Shown: piece after piece, positions 33,866 through 45,144 of the stretch
How positions within the stretch are numbered: the stretch's first letter is position 1
How the letters are laid out: the number at the start of each line of letters is the position of its first letter
Source of the DNA: Diplodia intermedia
Taxonomy: Eukaryota > Ascomycota > Dothideomycetes > Botryosphaeriales > Botryosphaeriaceae
Direction: 5' to 3'
NCBI GenBank assembly: GCA_021495925.1
Contig: JAKEKT010000105.1
Coordinates: 1 to 64,000, forward strand
Length of the DNA stretch: 64,000 bases
Made by a program: the position numbers and the translations under genes
The notes under the pieces: generated by a model
Databases searched by the model: none
The model's input: only the letters and a program-made list of their open reading frames with translations
What the model was told of the DNA's origin: nothing

Positions 33866-35692
33866 AAAATGGGTACCGGCACATTTCCTCGCTCTCCAAT
33901 CAGCAGCGGGCAGTGCCAAACTGAGAATTTTTTTTTTTTGGGTCAATAAGTCCATAAGCTAGTTGGTAGAACCATTATCGTTTCTTCAATATCTTTCCCT
34001 CGCCCACTTTCGTCTTTTAGTTTTGGCTGGACATTCGATGTTGCTTAGCTCGGTATGTATGATGCCGCCACGCCAGATTACATCAGCGCATTGGCGAAGC
34101 GAACATTGAAGTGCGGAGCGGTCGAAGATAGCACCTGTTGTTGTACCAAACGTTTGTAAAGGAGAACGCATTTTCGAATAATCTTGCAGCATGCATGGCC
34201 CAGTTTTCTGCCCGAACAAAATCCCAGATGTAAATGCGGTCTCAAAGCCATACAAAAACAGGGCCCTGATGTCGACATCGACTTTACGCGTAAGCCGGCA
34301 GATACACTCAGGAGAGATGTGCCGTGGATGGTGAACATTCTTCATCCTGCTATGCTGCTCGAAGTTGTTCCGGGACATGGTCGTCGCCCTGACGCCACAA
34401 AATTTCCAAAGTTCAGATAACCCTTTCAACCGACCTTCTCTTGGCTCAAGGAAGCAAGTGCTTGGATCAGACAGAGGTCGATATTCAGCGACCGGAACTG
34501 TCAGGCACGATTACCTACGCACTCAGGCAGAGTAATGGGTATGCACCTGTTCGTCGAAAGTACCGAACCACGACCAAACTTGCGATCATGCGACCCGACA
34601 CCAGCTATCCCCTGGCAAAAAGGGACACATCCTTGCCATGTCCCTTGCTGGCGAGCGAAATAATAGTCGGCAAGGCGGATGGGAAAGACAAATTTGTCAC
34701 GCTCCTGCAGCGTTTACCTAATCGGGTCAACGAACGTCGTCCTAGTTTGGCTGATTCGTTTCACTTGATGGTTAGTAACCGTTACAATGATTAGTGACCT
34801 ACGAGAATCAAACGCGCGCGCAACGGTAAAGAAAACGCGTCAGACAGGGTCGAAGAGGTCGCCGAAAGAGGATGCGCACCCGCACAAGTTTACAGAGCAG
34901 AGGATAGATCTTGATTCGCTGCAGAGATTTAACGTTATTGGCACTGTTGCTTCGGGCCGGGTCTGGTTCTGCAGTTCGGCCCGGTTATGTGCTATATCGC
35001 CGTCGTCTCATTGGCCGCTGCGGCGACCTCTCCTGCCTGCAATCGATCCTTCGACGCCCACTGCCCCTCGGTCGATCGGCATTGGCGCAAATTACTTTCA
35101 AAAACTCCTTGGAAATATCAAATCTCCACTGAAGCCCTCCTGCCCTTCGCACTCTTAGCGACTCTACCAGCGCTATAACACGCCCATTCCGACGCTTGCT
35201 CGGGGATCATTGCCCGACATGTCAAATTGCGATACCTCGGTGCTCTGCTAGTCTCAGCCACCGCTACAATGGGAAACATGTCCTTGCCGTCGACCATTCC
35301 CCTGAAATATGAAGACCACCTGATATTGTCTTCACGCTTCGTTCAGCGCAAGCATCCTAGAGCACCGTGGTGGACGACACTAGCACCCTCAGACCCGAAG
35401 ATGCTGCCAAGAGCTGCCGGGAAACCGGAGTTGCTGAGACCTCGGCATATTGTGCAGAGAGAATGCACCGAAGCAACTCGGTCCCGCCTTGTTCCGATCA
35501 CTCCGGCAAGTCCTCCAAGTGCGTGCAAAGTCCAGCCAACACCGTAGAGAATTAGCAACACTCGTGCGGGCCTAAAGGCTTGGCAAATTTCGAAAGCCGG
35601 CCTTTCGCCGGTGTTGCAGTAATGAGAAATGCGACGCCATTCTCAGGGGCATCGTGGGTAATCATGCTCAGGTGGTGGGGGAGGTGCCGAAC
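33866..35692. other. 1.8 kb intergenic region with weak open frames
   Basis: This lies between the GATA-like gene and the 3' end of the BEM46 gene. A T12 run is at about 33928-33939. A 147-codon minus frame (34429-33986) lacks an ATG at its start and any motif. Plus-strand frames near 34441-35547 are likewise unsupported. It may hold a small lineage-specific gene that I cannot define. Confidence 0.45.
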
Positions 35693-36936
35693 TCAAACCT
35701 TGGTCTGCGTTGTCTTCTCTGGACTAGACTTGCAAAGCACGTGGCTGCGGAGGAAATCCTCAATGTACTCGAAGTACAGGGGCTCAGCCACTGTGTCATT
35801 GTGGCTGCCGTTGGGGAACTCGCGCCAGACTTTCGCTTTGGCGATGCAAATGTCGAAAAGCTTGGCCATGTGCGACGGCCTGACACCAAAGGTTACTGAT
35901 TAAACGCCGGACCCGATTCCGCACCAGGGATACTCACGGCACGATCTCATCCTTCACGCCGCTGAGGAAAAGAATGGGCATGTCTTTGATCTTTGGCATC
36001 ACGTCCTCGCTCGGCCAAATTTGGTGGCACAACGGGGCAAGATATTTCGCCGGTGGAAATGCGCTGATGAAGTCAGCACTAAACAAGACAGAAACGAGAA
36101 GCGAGAGATCCACTCACCTGGGAATCAACTTCCTGATACTGAGGAATGTGTTCTCGAGAACGATGCCAGCAATGTCGGCTTGTTCTTGGTTCCTTGCCGC
36201 GAGCCCGATGCTGACGGCTCCACCCAGGCTCTGGCCGTAGAGCACAATCTTCGTGCCGCGTAGCTCTGCGCGTTGCCTAATGTAGTCCAGGCCGGTCTGC
36301 GCATCAATTGTCAGGCCCTTCTCGTTGGGAGTGCCGGTGGACAGGCCGTAACCGCGGTACTGCAGCATCAGGACATTGCAGCCGAGCTCCGCTTCCAGGA
36401 TCTTTGCAATGGGCAGCCGGTAGCCAATGTTGCCGGCGTTGCCGTGAAACATGAGAAAGGTGACGTTGCGAGCATGCTGCTTGTTGGCAGGGCGGATGAA
36501 GAATGCGCTCAGCGACTCGCCGTCAGGAGTGGGGATCATCAGCTCTTCGAAGTCGGAGATGCCGAACTGGGTGGGTCGAGGGACATCTGTTCGTGCGCCT
36601 GGAGGGATGTTGCGGGGGTAGATGATATCACTGGGCGGGTGCAGGTCAGCGCAGTGTCCCGAGTCGCGGGGCGCATTGAGCGCGCGGTGGACTGGATGCG
36701 TACTTTTGTTTGAAGTAGAGCAGGCCGCTGAGAACGGTGGCTATGCCGGTGGAGGCGAGGATGGGGATGCGCAGGTAGGAAAAGACCGAGTCCATGGCCG
36801 AGTAGGCGTCGGCGTCGAAGTCTGCGGATGCGCGCGAGCTGTGGTGCGACAGCTTGGGCGAGGTGGGCGAGGAGGGCGGAGGACTGGTGGCCGGTGTCGA
36901 GCTACCTGAGAGTCGGAACAGCGATCTCCAGGTCAT
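35693..36936 (-). CDS. BEM46-family alpha/beta hydrolase
   Basis: Membrane-anchored serine hydrolase of the BEM46 family (ABHD13-like), linked in fungi to ER/eisosome function and polarity; the substrate is unknown. Exons 36936-36704, 36630-36118, 36078-35938 and 35879-35693 give 357 residues. An N-terminal helix (VFSYLRIPILASTGIATVLSGLLYF) anchors the protein. The hydrolase core shows FLMFHGNAGN (oxyanion strand), MLQYRGYGLSTG, the nucleophile elbow GQSLGGAVS, the acid in LSGVKDEIVP, and the catalytic His in FPNGSHNDT. All three introns keep phase, including a short 39-bp one. The start could instead be the ATG at 36795 (310 residues, nearer the 299 of the S. pombe protein), because the extra 47 residues are Ser/Pro-rich. 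The gene is divergent from PRE3. Confidence 0.92.
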
Positions 36937-37336
36937 GAGTCGCGGCTGCCCGGGGAGAGCGAGCAAAGGCGGGCAGAGGCAGGCGCAAACGACAGCGGAC
37001 AGCAGCAGGCGCGGTCATGGGCACGTATGTATAGTCCGTCAGGAGTTGAGCTAGATCAACGCATTTGTGGGGGCGCGAGAAGGCAGCGATCGTCGCGTGC
37101 ACGCTCAGACGCGCCGCCGCACGGGCGGAAAATGCCGGCAGCGGGAGGCACCAGCCTACGCGCGGAGCCTGGTGGCCTGGGTGCCTGGCCTTGCACGCAA
37201 CTCCAGTGAAGCTCTGTGGCAGCTCCGCCGACACCAACCATCCATCCCATCGACCTCCCACCCGCCACGACATCGCCTCCCTGCACCACGCCGGCGTCGA
37301 CCACCTATCCGATAGCTATCTGACCGCATCGCCGCC
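36937..37336. promoter_or_regulatory. Divergent promoter region, BEM46 and PRE3
   Basis: A 400-bp GC-rich interval between opposing start codons. I looked for the proteasome-associated GGTGGCAAA element and did not find it on either strand. Confidence 0.5.
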
Positions 37337-38264
37337 ATGATCTCGCAGCTATCCGGAGCGCTGGGTGAAGGCAAGCCGCCTCCCGCCTGAAGCTTCCACA
37401 GCTTCCAGCTCTAGCTCTAGCTCAAGCTGCTAACGGATATTAGATGGAATCCACGTTGACATGAACCACCTGAAGAAGGGCGAGGTCAAGTACGTTTGCA
37501 CCCACCTGCCCCTGATGATTCTCCTGCTAACCTGTGCTCCAGCCTCGGGACCTCCATGTACGTCCACACAATGTCCTGCTTTCGACCACCACGCCCGCGC
37601 TGACCTACGCTAGCATGGCCATCAACTTCAAGGACGGCGTGATCCTTGGCGCAGACAGCCGGACGACGACTGGGGCCTACATTGCCAACCGTGTTACCGA
37701 CAAGCTTACGCAAGTGCACGACACGATATGGTGCTGCCGCTCCGGCTCGGCCGCCGACACACAGGCTGTTGCCGACATCGTCCACTACCACCTGGGCATG
37801 TACGGTATCATGAACAATGAGAGGCCGACCACTCAGACGGCCGCAGCGCTGTTTCAAGAGCTCTGCTACGACAACAAGGACATGTTAAGGTGCGTCACAA
37901 ACACATTGGTCTACGGACGACCGGCTGACGGTGTCATAGCGCGGGCATGATCATTGCAGGCTACGATCCCCGCCACGGCGGCCAAGTCTACTCTATCCCG
38001 CTCGGAGGCTCTCTACACAAGCAGGCTTACTCGATTGGCGGTTCTGGATCGACGTACATCTATGGCTACTGCGATGCAAACTGGACGGAGGGCATGACTG
38101 AGGAAGAGGGCGTGAACTTCGTCAAAGGAGCGCTGCGAGAGGCCATCAAGTGGGACGGCAGCTCCGGCGGCGTGATCCGCATGGTGGTGTTGACGGCGAA
38201 CGGCGCACAGCGGCACCTGTACCTGCCAGACCAGGACTACCGTGGCCCTGGCAGGCAAACGTAG
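37337..38264 (+). CDS. PRE3: 20S proteasome subunit beta-1 (caspase-like activity)
   Basis: Catalytic beta-1 subunit of the 20S proteasome, cleaving after acidic residues. Five exons: 37337-37364, 37444-37489, 37543-37557, 37614-37889 and 37940-38264, giving 229 residues against 215 in yeast. The propeptide ends MNHLKKGEVNLG, and the mature protein begins TSIMAINFKDGVILGADSRTTTGAYIANRVTDKLTQ. Thr in GTS (codon 37550-37552) is the nucleophile. Asp and Lys of the active site lie in this same stretch. Later matches include IWCCRSGSAADTQAVADIV, YGYCDANW and KWDGSSGGVIRMVVLT. Exon 3 is just 15 nt and carries the processing site and the nucleophile. The N-terminal extension of about 10 residues before DGIHVDMN is usual in filamentous fungi. 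Confidence 0.97.
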
Positions 38265-39153
38265 ACAGGCGACGAAGTGGGAACGACAACATGATTGATG
38301 TGGGCCAGGATAGAGGCCGGGTTGGCGCAGGTAGTGCTGTAGCGTAGACTTCGTAAGCAATGGCAAGCCGGGTGGCGTCATACCCAAGACAAGCAACGAT
38401 TTCGAGATGCGGCGGTTCTGCGTCTCGCCGGTCGCCCAGCTACGGCCGCAGAGCCGGGCAAGCGCATACAGGGCCGTTGGCCTGCCGCTGTAACAGTGGA
38501 GAAGATTGCGGCGCGGGCGCAAGGGAAGCCAGGCCGGCGTGGTGTGCACACAGGGAAGGACGGGATCGGCGCTTGGCGCTGGCTGTGACGACGACCCTGG
38601 CAAATTGGAAGCGCAGCCCACCAGTTCAAGGCTTCCCTCGAACAAGAGACTGCGCAGCGCCACGGCCTCTGCAACACCACAACACATCCACCCAATTCCC
38701 GCCGCTCGCTGCTGCGCCCCTCCCCGTTCCCGCGGCTCATCTGTTCGCGCATCCCATCTCAAGGTAAGCGTGGGTCCGGCTCTCGTCCCCTAGCAAGTCG
38801 GCCGGCGTCGTTGCGCCCAGCGACGCGGCTCCTTTCGTTATCGCAGCCCTGCCCTTCACCTCCAGCGGCTGCCATCCTTCTCTCCACCCGACGCCCGCCG
38901 CCGCAGCACGTCACAGGCAAAGCCACGGGCCCCGCGCTTACTCGCCGTCGCTCTCCCGCTCTGGCGCGCCTCGCCGCCAAGTACGTGAGACGTGCCCGAA
39001 GCTTTGCTCGCTGCGACTCCACTCGCACCCCCCTGCATCGAGCGTTGACCGCCCCTCCCCACAGACGAGATTCGAGCCCGCCGCTGCTGGTCTGAGGCTT
39101 GCTGACATTCTGTTGCCGGCCAGATCTTTGTCCTCCCGCCTCAACACGCTGGT
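38265..39153. other. Intergenic region and long leader of PREG-type cyclin
   Basis: No supported gene. The left part is PRE3 3' UTR. The right part is GC- and CT-rich and resembles a long 5' leader. Confidence 0.5.
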
Positions 39154-40593
39154 ATGGGCTCCATCGTGATTACGAGCAGCGACGTGGTCAACCACTCCTT
39201 TCCCTACCAAACCATGTTCGGTGCCGCCGCGCACCCGCACCACCAGCCGCACGAGTCTCCGCGATCGACATCCTCTCGGCCGTCGCAAAACGACCATCAC
39301 GCCTCGCGCACTGCCTCTGCGCCCGTCGACACGCCCATGTCGGACGCCGTGCCACAGCACTACCTTCCATCTCAGACACCTTCGCAGCCCCCGCCGAGCC
39401 CGCGCTTCAAGCCGCAGTCGTCGCAGAAGACGCCTACCCAGGCCGTCACTGCCCCGCCGGCTCCACGCCCCGCCGTGCTGCCCTCGTCGTCGGCCTCGTC
39501 TTCGGCCCAGGCCTCGCCGCGGACCACCGCATCTCCGAAACGGATAAAGGTGAAAAGCCTGTCTCACATCCAGAGCTTTGCCGCCGATGAGACCAGCCCT
39601 TTTTCGCAGACTCGCGCAGCGCGTCGCGCGCGTGAAAATCCCAACGAAGTTGGCCCGCAGTATGAAATCAGCGAGATGCCCGTGTCGGATATCATAGAAA
39701 TGGTGGCAGGCCTCTTGACCAAGATTACCACCACTAATGACCGTCAACACGAGCATTTGCACCGGCAAATACCCCCGCCTGAGGGCACCACTGGGCTTAG
39801 CCAACAGACAACCAGCGTCCTTGCCTTCCATGGCAAGAACGTACCCACAATTTCCATCTTGAGCTATCTCACCCGGATACACAAATACTGTCCCACGACG
39901 TACGAGGTTTTTCTCAGCCTGCTGGTCTACTTCGATCGTATGACGGAGCGAGTAAACTCCGGACTGATGCAGAGCCTCCGCCAGGCCAACCAACAGTCAT
40001 TGGAGCGCTCCGTAGCCGCCAGCGAAGGAAGCCGGAAGAGCTCCGTGTCTATGTCCGGGACTACACTTAGCGGATCGTCACCGCGGCCAGAGCAAGTCCA
40101 AGCTGCAACGCCTCCGCCGTCCGGCTCGCTTGGGAAGCCGGCCAAGCCAGGCGATGCCACTGTCAAAGAAGACCATCCGCCCTCGCCTCCGCAACAGATA
40201 GACCCTCCCCTAGAGTGTGATCCGTACAATCTGTCTCAGTTCTTCGTCGTTGACAGCTTCAACATCCACCGTCTGGTCATAGCCGGTGTCACTTGTGCAA
40301 GCAAGTTCTTTTCCGACATTTTCTACACCAACTCGAGATACGCCAAGGTAAGCCTGCAAATCTGACTGGCATACCAGACGCGAACTGACAAGCCTTAGGT
40401 TGGTGGATTGCCGCTTGTAGAATTGAACCACCTTGAACTCCAGTTCCTCTTGTTGAACGATTTCCGTCTAGCCGTGCCGCTTGAAGAGATGGAAGCTTAC
40501 GGGACCATGTTGGTCGAGTTCTATGCCCGCGAGGTCGTCGCCCAGCAGCAGCAGCAGCAGCAGCGCTCGCAGCAGACTTCTGCGCCTTCCTGA
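39154..40593 (+). CDS. Pho80/PREG-type cyclin (phosphate-pathway cyclin-like)
   Basis: Cyclin of the Pho80/PREG (PCL) class that partners a Pho85/PGOV-type kinase; in Neurospora PREG restrains the phosphate regulator NUC-1. Exons 39154-40347 and 40399-40593 give 462 residues, with a phase-0 intron after NSRYAK. The first 170 residues are Ser/Pro/Gln-rich and disordered. The cyclin core begins YEISEMPVSDIIEMVAGLLTKI near residue 170 and continues with VPTISILSYLTRIHKYCPTTYEVFLSLLVYFDRM. An 80-residue Ser/Pro insertion interrupts the box before FFVVDSFNIHRLVIAGVTCASKFFSDIFYTNSRYAKVGGL and ELNHLELQFLLLNDFRLAV. This split cyclin box is typical of the fungal group. The C-terminus carries a short polyglutamine run. 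The exact orthologue (PREG versus another PCL) is inferred. Confidence 0.88.
40546..40566. repeat. CAG repeat encoding polyglutamine near cyclin C-terminus
   Basis: Seven CAG codons in a row encode Gln just before the last 10 residues of the cyclin. It is the third CAG-type tract in the window and likely length-variable. Confidence 0.9.
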
Positions 40594-41608
40594 AGTGGGT
40601 GGTTCTTGATACATACGTTTTTGCCCTTTTGAAGAACGTCGCTGGTAGCATGCCATCACCAGACCTGTTGCGAGGCTGTTGAGGGGTCGCCAAGATTTCG
40701 GCCATGACCAAAACTTTGCGGGCAAGACGATGAGCTTGACAACAAGGCGGATATTGAGAAGGCTTGCGCCCTACCACACCGAAACTTGGAGGCACCCTGG
40801 ATGTTGGGAAGATTCCGTCTTGCTGAAGTCCGCCGTGATAGAAGCACCTTTTCTGGAGAAGTCCTGCATAGAATTTGTCTTGAGCTTTCTCTCTCGCCAC
40901 CTACGGGGTCATGCTGGCATTCGTCTTCATCCTTCCAGGTCTCTTTGCATCGACTGCTTAAGGCCGCCCTTTAAACTATACCCAGCCTGATCTGCTACCT
41001 TTCCAGAGACCGCAACATCTCCTTGTTTCTTTCTTCTTCTGCTGTCTTGCGTGTATCTCTTGTCTTCTCTGGACTTTGACGCCTTTTCCATCTCACAGAC
41101 CGGCGGGCTGGGGGGATGCGGTTATGAATCATTCTCGGTGCTTTTCCTTCTGCTGTTGGTCCGGGGTCTGGCTATCCACTAATGTCTTTCGTTTATCATC
41201 CAGTGTGTCACGGAGTCACGAGGGTTTCTTTAGTAGAGGTACGAAGGGGTGGTGTTTGGCGTACGTTATGAAATGGGCAGAGGATGGCTTCTTCGTTCGT
41301 TTTGTGATGGCAGCGTTTGCGGAGGGCGACTTCTTCACACTTTCCAACGACAGGCCAGGGCGTGGTGGTAGCGCAGTATTATTTCCTCATGCATGTGTGG
41401 TCAAACTATGATGTGCGTTACGGCGCGACGTGACAGGCGTTGGGGGGCCGCTTGCACGTGTTGTGGAAACGGCAGGTCGGAGCGTCAGCCCTATGTCTTG
41501 GCTACATGACTCGTGCAGGACCCAAGCGCTGTCTGTCCTCTTAAGCCTGAGCAGCGCCGGAGCACTTGCACCGTACCCACTCGTCGACTTACAGACGCTA
41601 CCGGAACG
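40594..41608. other. Intergenic region between cyclin and STE24
   Basis: Probably the cyclin 3' UTR up to about 41000, then the promoter of STE24. A CT-rich stretch at about 41020-41095 could be a promoter or UTR element. The 111-codon frame at 41076 lacks any motif. Confidence 0.5.
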
Positions 41609-43079
41609 ATGATCCAGGCACTGCTGCAGGTGCGGCTCTTCCCCGTTTTGCAGTGACATGAGCTTACTGAGTCCCAGCGCCTGGCCCGGTTCTTGGACCG
41701 CCCGTTCTTCCCGTGGAAGAACCTGGTCTTGGGCTTCTCCGTCGGCCAGTTTTTGCTCGAAAACTGGCTTCTCCACCGCCAATTCGGCGTCTATCAGCGT
41801 ACGGCGCGCCCAAAGGCCCTTGAGAATGAAGTGAACCAGGAAACTTTCGACAAGAGCCAGGCGTACGGCCGCGCCAAGGCCAAGTTCAGCTTCGTGTCCT
41901 CCTTCTTCGGTCAACTCAAGTCTCTCGCAACCATCCAGTACGACTGGTACCCCAAGATCTGGGCCCTGACAGGTGTCTGGCTTGCCCGCTTCGCCCCGTC
42001 CTTCCTCTCGGGAGAGATTGGCCACTCGCTCTTGTTTCTCTTCGCCTTCAGCCTGATCGACACCCTCTTCAGCCTGCCCTTCACATACTACCAGAATTTC
42101 GTGTTGGAGGAGACGTTCGGGTTCAACAAGTTGACGGTAAAGTTATGGGTTACAGACATGCTCAAGGGCCAGGCTCTTGGCATTGTCTTCGGCGTGCCTA
42201 TCATGAGCGCTTTCTTGGCCATCATCCAGAAGACCGGTACCAACTTCTTCTACTACCTCTGGATGTTCATGCTTGCCGTTCAGGTTTCCGCCATCACCAT
42301 CTACCCGATTCTCATTGTGCCCCTCTTCAACAAGCTGTCTCCTCTTGAGCCCGGCCCGCTGAAGGAGGGGGTTGAGGCTCTCGCAGCGAAGCTGAAGTTT
42401 CCCCTTACCGAGCTTCAAGTCATTGACGGAAGCAAGCGAAGCGCCCACAGCAATGCCTATTTCACTGGCCTACCATGGAAGAAGAAGATTGTCATCTACG
42501 ACACGCTGCTGGAGAAGAGCTCCAACAAGGAGGTCGAAGCTGTTTTGGCGCACGAGCTTGGTCACTGGAGCATGGGTCACACAACGAAGCTGCTCGGAAT
42601 CAGCCAGTTCCATTTGTTCTATATGTTTGCCCTTTTCTCGGTCTTCATCAACAATCGCTCGCTCTTCGAATCCTTCGGCTTTCGCACTGAGCAGCCCATC
42701 CTCATTGGCTTCCTCCTGTTCAACGAGGTGTTGGGACCGACTGATTCGGTTATCAAGCTCTTGATGAATATCCTGACGAGGAAGTTCGAGTTCGAAGCTG
42801 GTATGTCCGCACCAGGCCCAAGGCGATGCCCGACGCTAACATCTAGTTTAAGATGCGTTCGCCGTCAAGCAAGGGTACTCTCAAGAGCTTGCTGGATCGC
42901 TTATCAAGCTTCAGATTCAAAATCTGTCAGCAATGGATGCCGACTGGATGTATTCAAGCTTCCATTACTCGCACCCGATCCTGACGGAACGCCTGCGAGA
43001 GATTGGTTACAAAGGCGAGAAAGGGTCAAAGGCCGATGATAGCGAGATGCCCACGAAGGCTGCTGACCGTGAATTGTAA
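41609..43079 (+). CDS. STE24: CAAX prenyl protease STE24 (M48 zinc metalloprotease)
   Basis: ER/inner-nuclear-membrane zinc protease that removes the AAX residues of prenylated proteins such as a-factor precursors, and clears clogged translocons. Exons 41609-41629, 41672-42800 and 42853-43079 give 458 residues (yeast has 453). The first exon encodes MIQALLQ, followed by SQRLARFLDRPFFPWKNLVLGFSVGQF. Family marks are KSQAYGRAKAKF, YYQNFVLEETFGFNKLTVKLW, VIDGSKRSAHSNAYFTG, and the zinc-binding HELGH in VLAHELGHWSMGH near residue 290. The third zinc ligand is the Glu in FEFEAD, at the last exon junction. Several hydrophobic helices flank these. Introns 1 and 2 use GAG and AAG acceptors, which are unusual but are the only in-phase options. 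Confidence 0.95.
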
Positions 43080-43300
43080 ACCCATGGTCCCTGGAAATTG
43101 CCGTAGAGGGGAAAATGCATGTACCGGCGTTCGATTGGTAGGACGTAGATGACGAGCAAAGAGGTTTTCTCCGCGATAGGTTTCGTGTGTGAGCCGCTTG
43201 GTCATGTGAATTCAAGTATATCTCTGCCCTTGCTTTGCGCCAGACGTCTGTGAAACATGTCGCCCGGGGAGCTGTGGTTCCTGATTCGGGGCGGACGCCA

Positions 43301-43840
43301 TTAGGCCTCGGAATTGTTCTTTCTCTTTGCCTCCTTCTCGAGCTTCTGCTGGCGCTCGCGCTCTTTTTTGGCCTTTTTGCGAGCATCCTTGTCGGTTTTG
43401 CTCTTGCCCAATGTCCTTCCGCCGTCCTCTCCAATCACTTTAGGAATGTCTCCGCCCTCAGCAACGACGTTTGTGCGCTGGCCAATCTCGCCCACTTCGA
43501 TTCCCTCCTCTTGTTGCTCTTGATCGGCCTGCATACGCTTTTGCGCGTTGTCGGCCATGTCGTCCAGTACCATGTCGTCAGCCACTTCGGGAACCTCGGG
43601 CTTGAGAACCTCGCCCCTCAACCCAGCTTCGACCCGCCGCAGGTTGTGCATAACAATCCCTCCCTTGGAGACGCCGGCCGGGGCATACTGTACGTCGGAT
43701 GTCGTCAAGAGCGCATCGGGGTGGAGGTGCGAATTAGATTCGGATTCGTTCAGATAGTTCGCGATGAGTTCTTGGGCAGTGCCAGTTGACAGCGGCTTGC
43801 TGCCAAGAGTGACGTGCGGGGCGTAGGCTTTGAGACTCAT
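43301..43840 (-). CDS. Conserved-looking fungal protein with basic C-terminus
   Basis: Single exon of 179 residues beginning MSLKAYAPHVTLGSKPLSTG. I cannot name it with confidence. The N-terminal half looks folded (TAQELIANYLNESESNSHLHPDALL, then GGIVMHNLRRVEAGLRGE near residues 66-85). The middle is acidic, and the C-terminus is an alternating Lys/Arg/Glu helix (KKAKKERERQQKLEKEAKRK) that could be a nucleolar signal. The pattern of a short helical domain, an LRR(V/I)-type segment and a charged tail faintly recalls the RNA polymerase I subunit Rpa14/Ker1, but this is speculation. The frame stays open upstream of the ATG for about 60 codons, so a 5' extension is possible. It is divergent from the mitoribosomal gene with 201 bp between starts. 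Confidence 0.75.
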   Translation of the reverse strand: MSLKAYAPHVTLGSKPLSTGTAQELIANYLNESESNSHLHPDALLTTSDVQYAPAGVSKGGIVMHNLRRVEAGLRGEVLKPEVPEVADDMVLDDMADNAQKRMQADQEQQEEGIEVGEIGQRTNVVAEGGDIPKVIGEDGGRTLGKSKTDKDARKKAKKERERQQKLEKEAKRKNNSEA

Positions 43841-44041
43841 CTCGAGGGTCTCGGAGAAAGCGAAGAGGGAAAGAAGTACGTTGTTGCGGATGCTGCGGGA
43901 ATTTGCCCATGAAGTTGAAGAAGTTTGGAAAAATTCTGCCACCGCCTTTGCTGCAGGTCGGCTGGACGCGCTTCGGTCTGGTCTGCGGCTTCGTGCCTTC
44001 ACCACCGCGCAAGCCAATATTGCCCCTCCGCTCCCTTGAAC
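43841..44041. promoter_or_regulatory. Short divergent promoter region
   Basis: Only 201 bp separate the start codons of the 179-residue protein gene (minus) and the mitoribosomal bL34m gene (plus), so the two probably share promoter elements. Confidence 0.55.
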
Positions 44042-44514
44042 ATGCAGGGCACCCGTTACTTACGGACACTCGCGCGCCCTGCTATTGCGGCGGCACCGCC
44101 GGTTTTGGCATTGCGGCCCACACTCGCCGCTGTCCAACAGTATGGATGGTTTCACATACACTTCATGCTCGGGCATCTGCTGATATAGAGCCCAGGCTCC
44201 GGTCGATCTCCCTCCTCTCCCTCAGAAGGCCTCAATTGTCTCCTATCAGTGGCGTCATCGCCACCGCGCAACCCACTCACATCTCGCCTGCAGCCGCGGC
44301 CACAACCTCAGATGCGCCCGATGTGCTTCCCAAGGTCTCGTCGCACCCGGCCTTGCAAGGCATTCAAGTCCGCAACGGGCCCAGAGACACGTACAAACCC
44401 ACCAATTTAGTGCGCAAGAGACGCCACGGTTTTCTGAGTCGGATACGGACACGCAAGGGAAGGGCTACGCTGAAGAGAAGAAAGGCGAAAGGAAGGGGCA
44501 CACTCAGCCACTGA
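44042..44514 (+). CDS. Mitochondrial large-subunit ribosomal protein bL34m
   Basis: Component of the mitochondrial 54S ribosomal subunit. Exons 44042-44139 and 44196-44514 give 138 residues. The diagnostic C-terminus TNLVRKRRHGFLSRIRTRKGRATLKRRKAKGRGTLSH is a nearly complete L34 signature. The first exon (MQGTRYLRTLARPAIAAAPP) is Arg/Ala-rich with no acidic residues, as expected for a mitochondrial targeting presequence. A spacer of about 60 residues separates it from the L34 core. The intron ends at CCCAG (44195), the only nearby acceptor in phase. The yeast counterpart is about 105 residues, and the extra length is in the presequence and spacer. Confidence 0.95.
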
Positions 44515-45144
44515 GCAGACACGGGCGGGACGCGCGACATGGGCCAGAAGCTCACGAGCAAGGCTGCATTTGTTGGCTGAAGTTACCGGCAGACGCTACG
44601 TTCTGGCAGCACATGCAATAGGCAATGGCTCTTACGGGGATGCCTGAAGATAGGATTCCTCTGCGCCGCGCACGCCTGCGGCAGTAAAAATGTACAATAA
44701 ATGACGACGAATGTTAACGCGTTCATACAACAACCTCGGCAGCTTTGTGCCGCCTAGCGAACGTATGCTGCGCAACTGCCTGGTTCCAATCGGCGGGAAG
44801 CATCGCCGAGGCCCGCGCGCGCAGCCTGCACCGCACAGCTTGGTGACTTACGCACGCTGAAGCGGAGTCGATGCTGAGCGTTTGCCCTTCGGAAAAAGCG
44901 CATTCTATTTGCCATGGCCAAGTCTGGATGGCAGGGCGGCGTTCTAATTGGCTGGTGGATGGCGTTGCTGCCCCCCGGCGGGGGCCTCCGACGCTCCCCA
45001 GACAGCAGCCAGCTCCCCTCACACGCCCGCACCCTCGCCCGCGCCTGAACCTCCGCCCAGGCCCTCGCGCGACGCTCCGGAGTCGCCACCACCCACCCAC
45101 GAGCTATGGTCTAAAACCCGGACGCCTTCGAACGACTTCCGACC
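44515..45144. other. Intergenic region between bL34m and RCY1
   Basis: No gene recognised. The left part is the bL34m 3' UTR. GC- and CT-rich sequence from about 44950 onward looks like the promoter and leader of the recyclin gene. Confidence 0.5.

Noticed and set aside
33986..34429. A 147-codon minus-strand frame
   Set aside because: It begins with a TTG codon rather than ATG, has no motif, and no splice sites extend it into a recognisable gene.
36937..37336. Proteasome-associated control element upstream of PRE3
   Set aside because: I looked for GGTGGCAAA on both strands and found only partial matches such as GGTGGCCTG.
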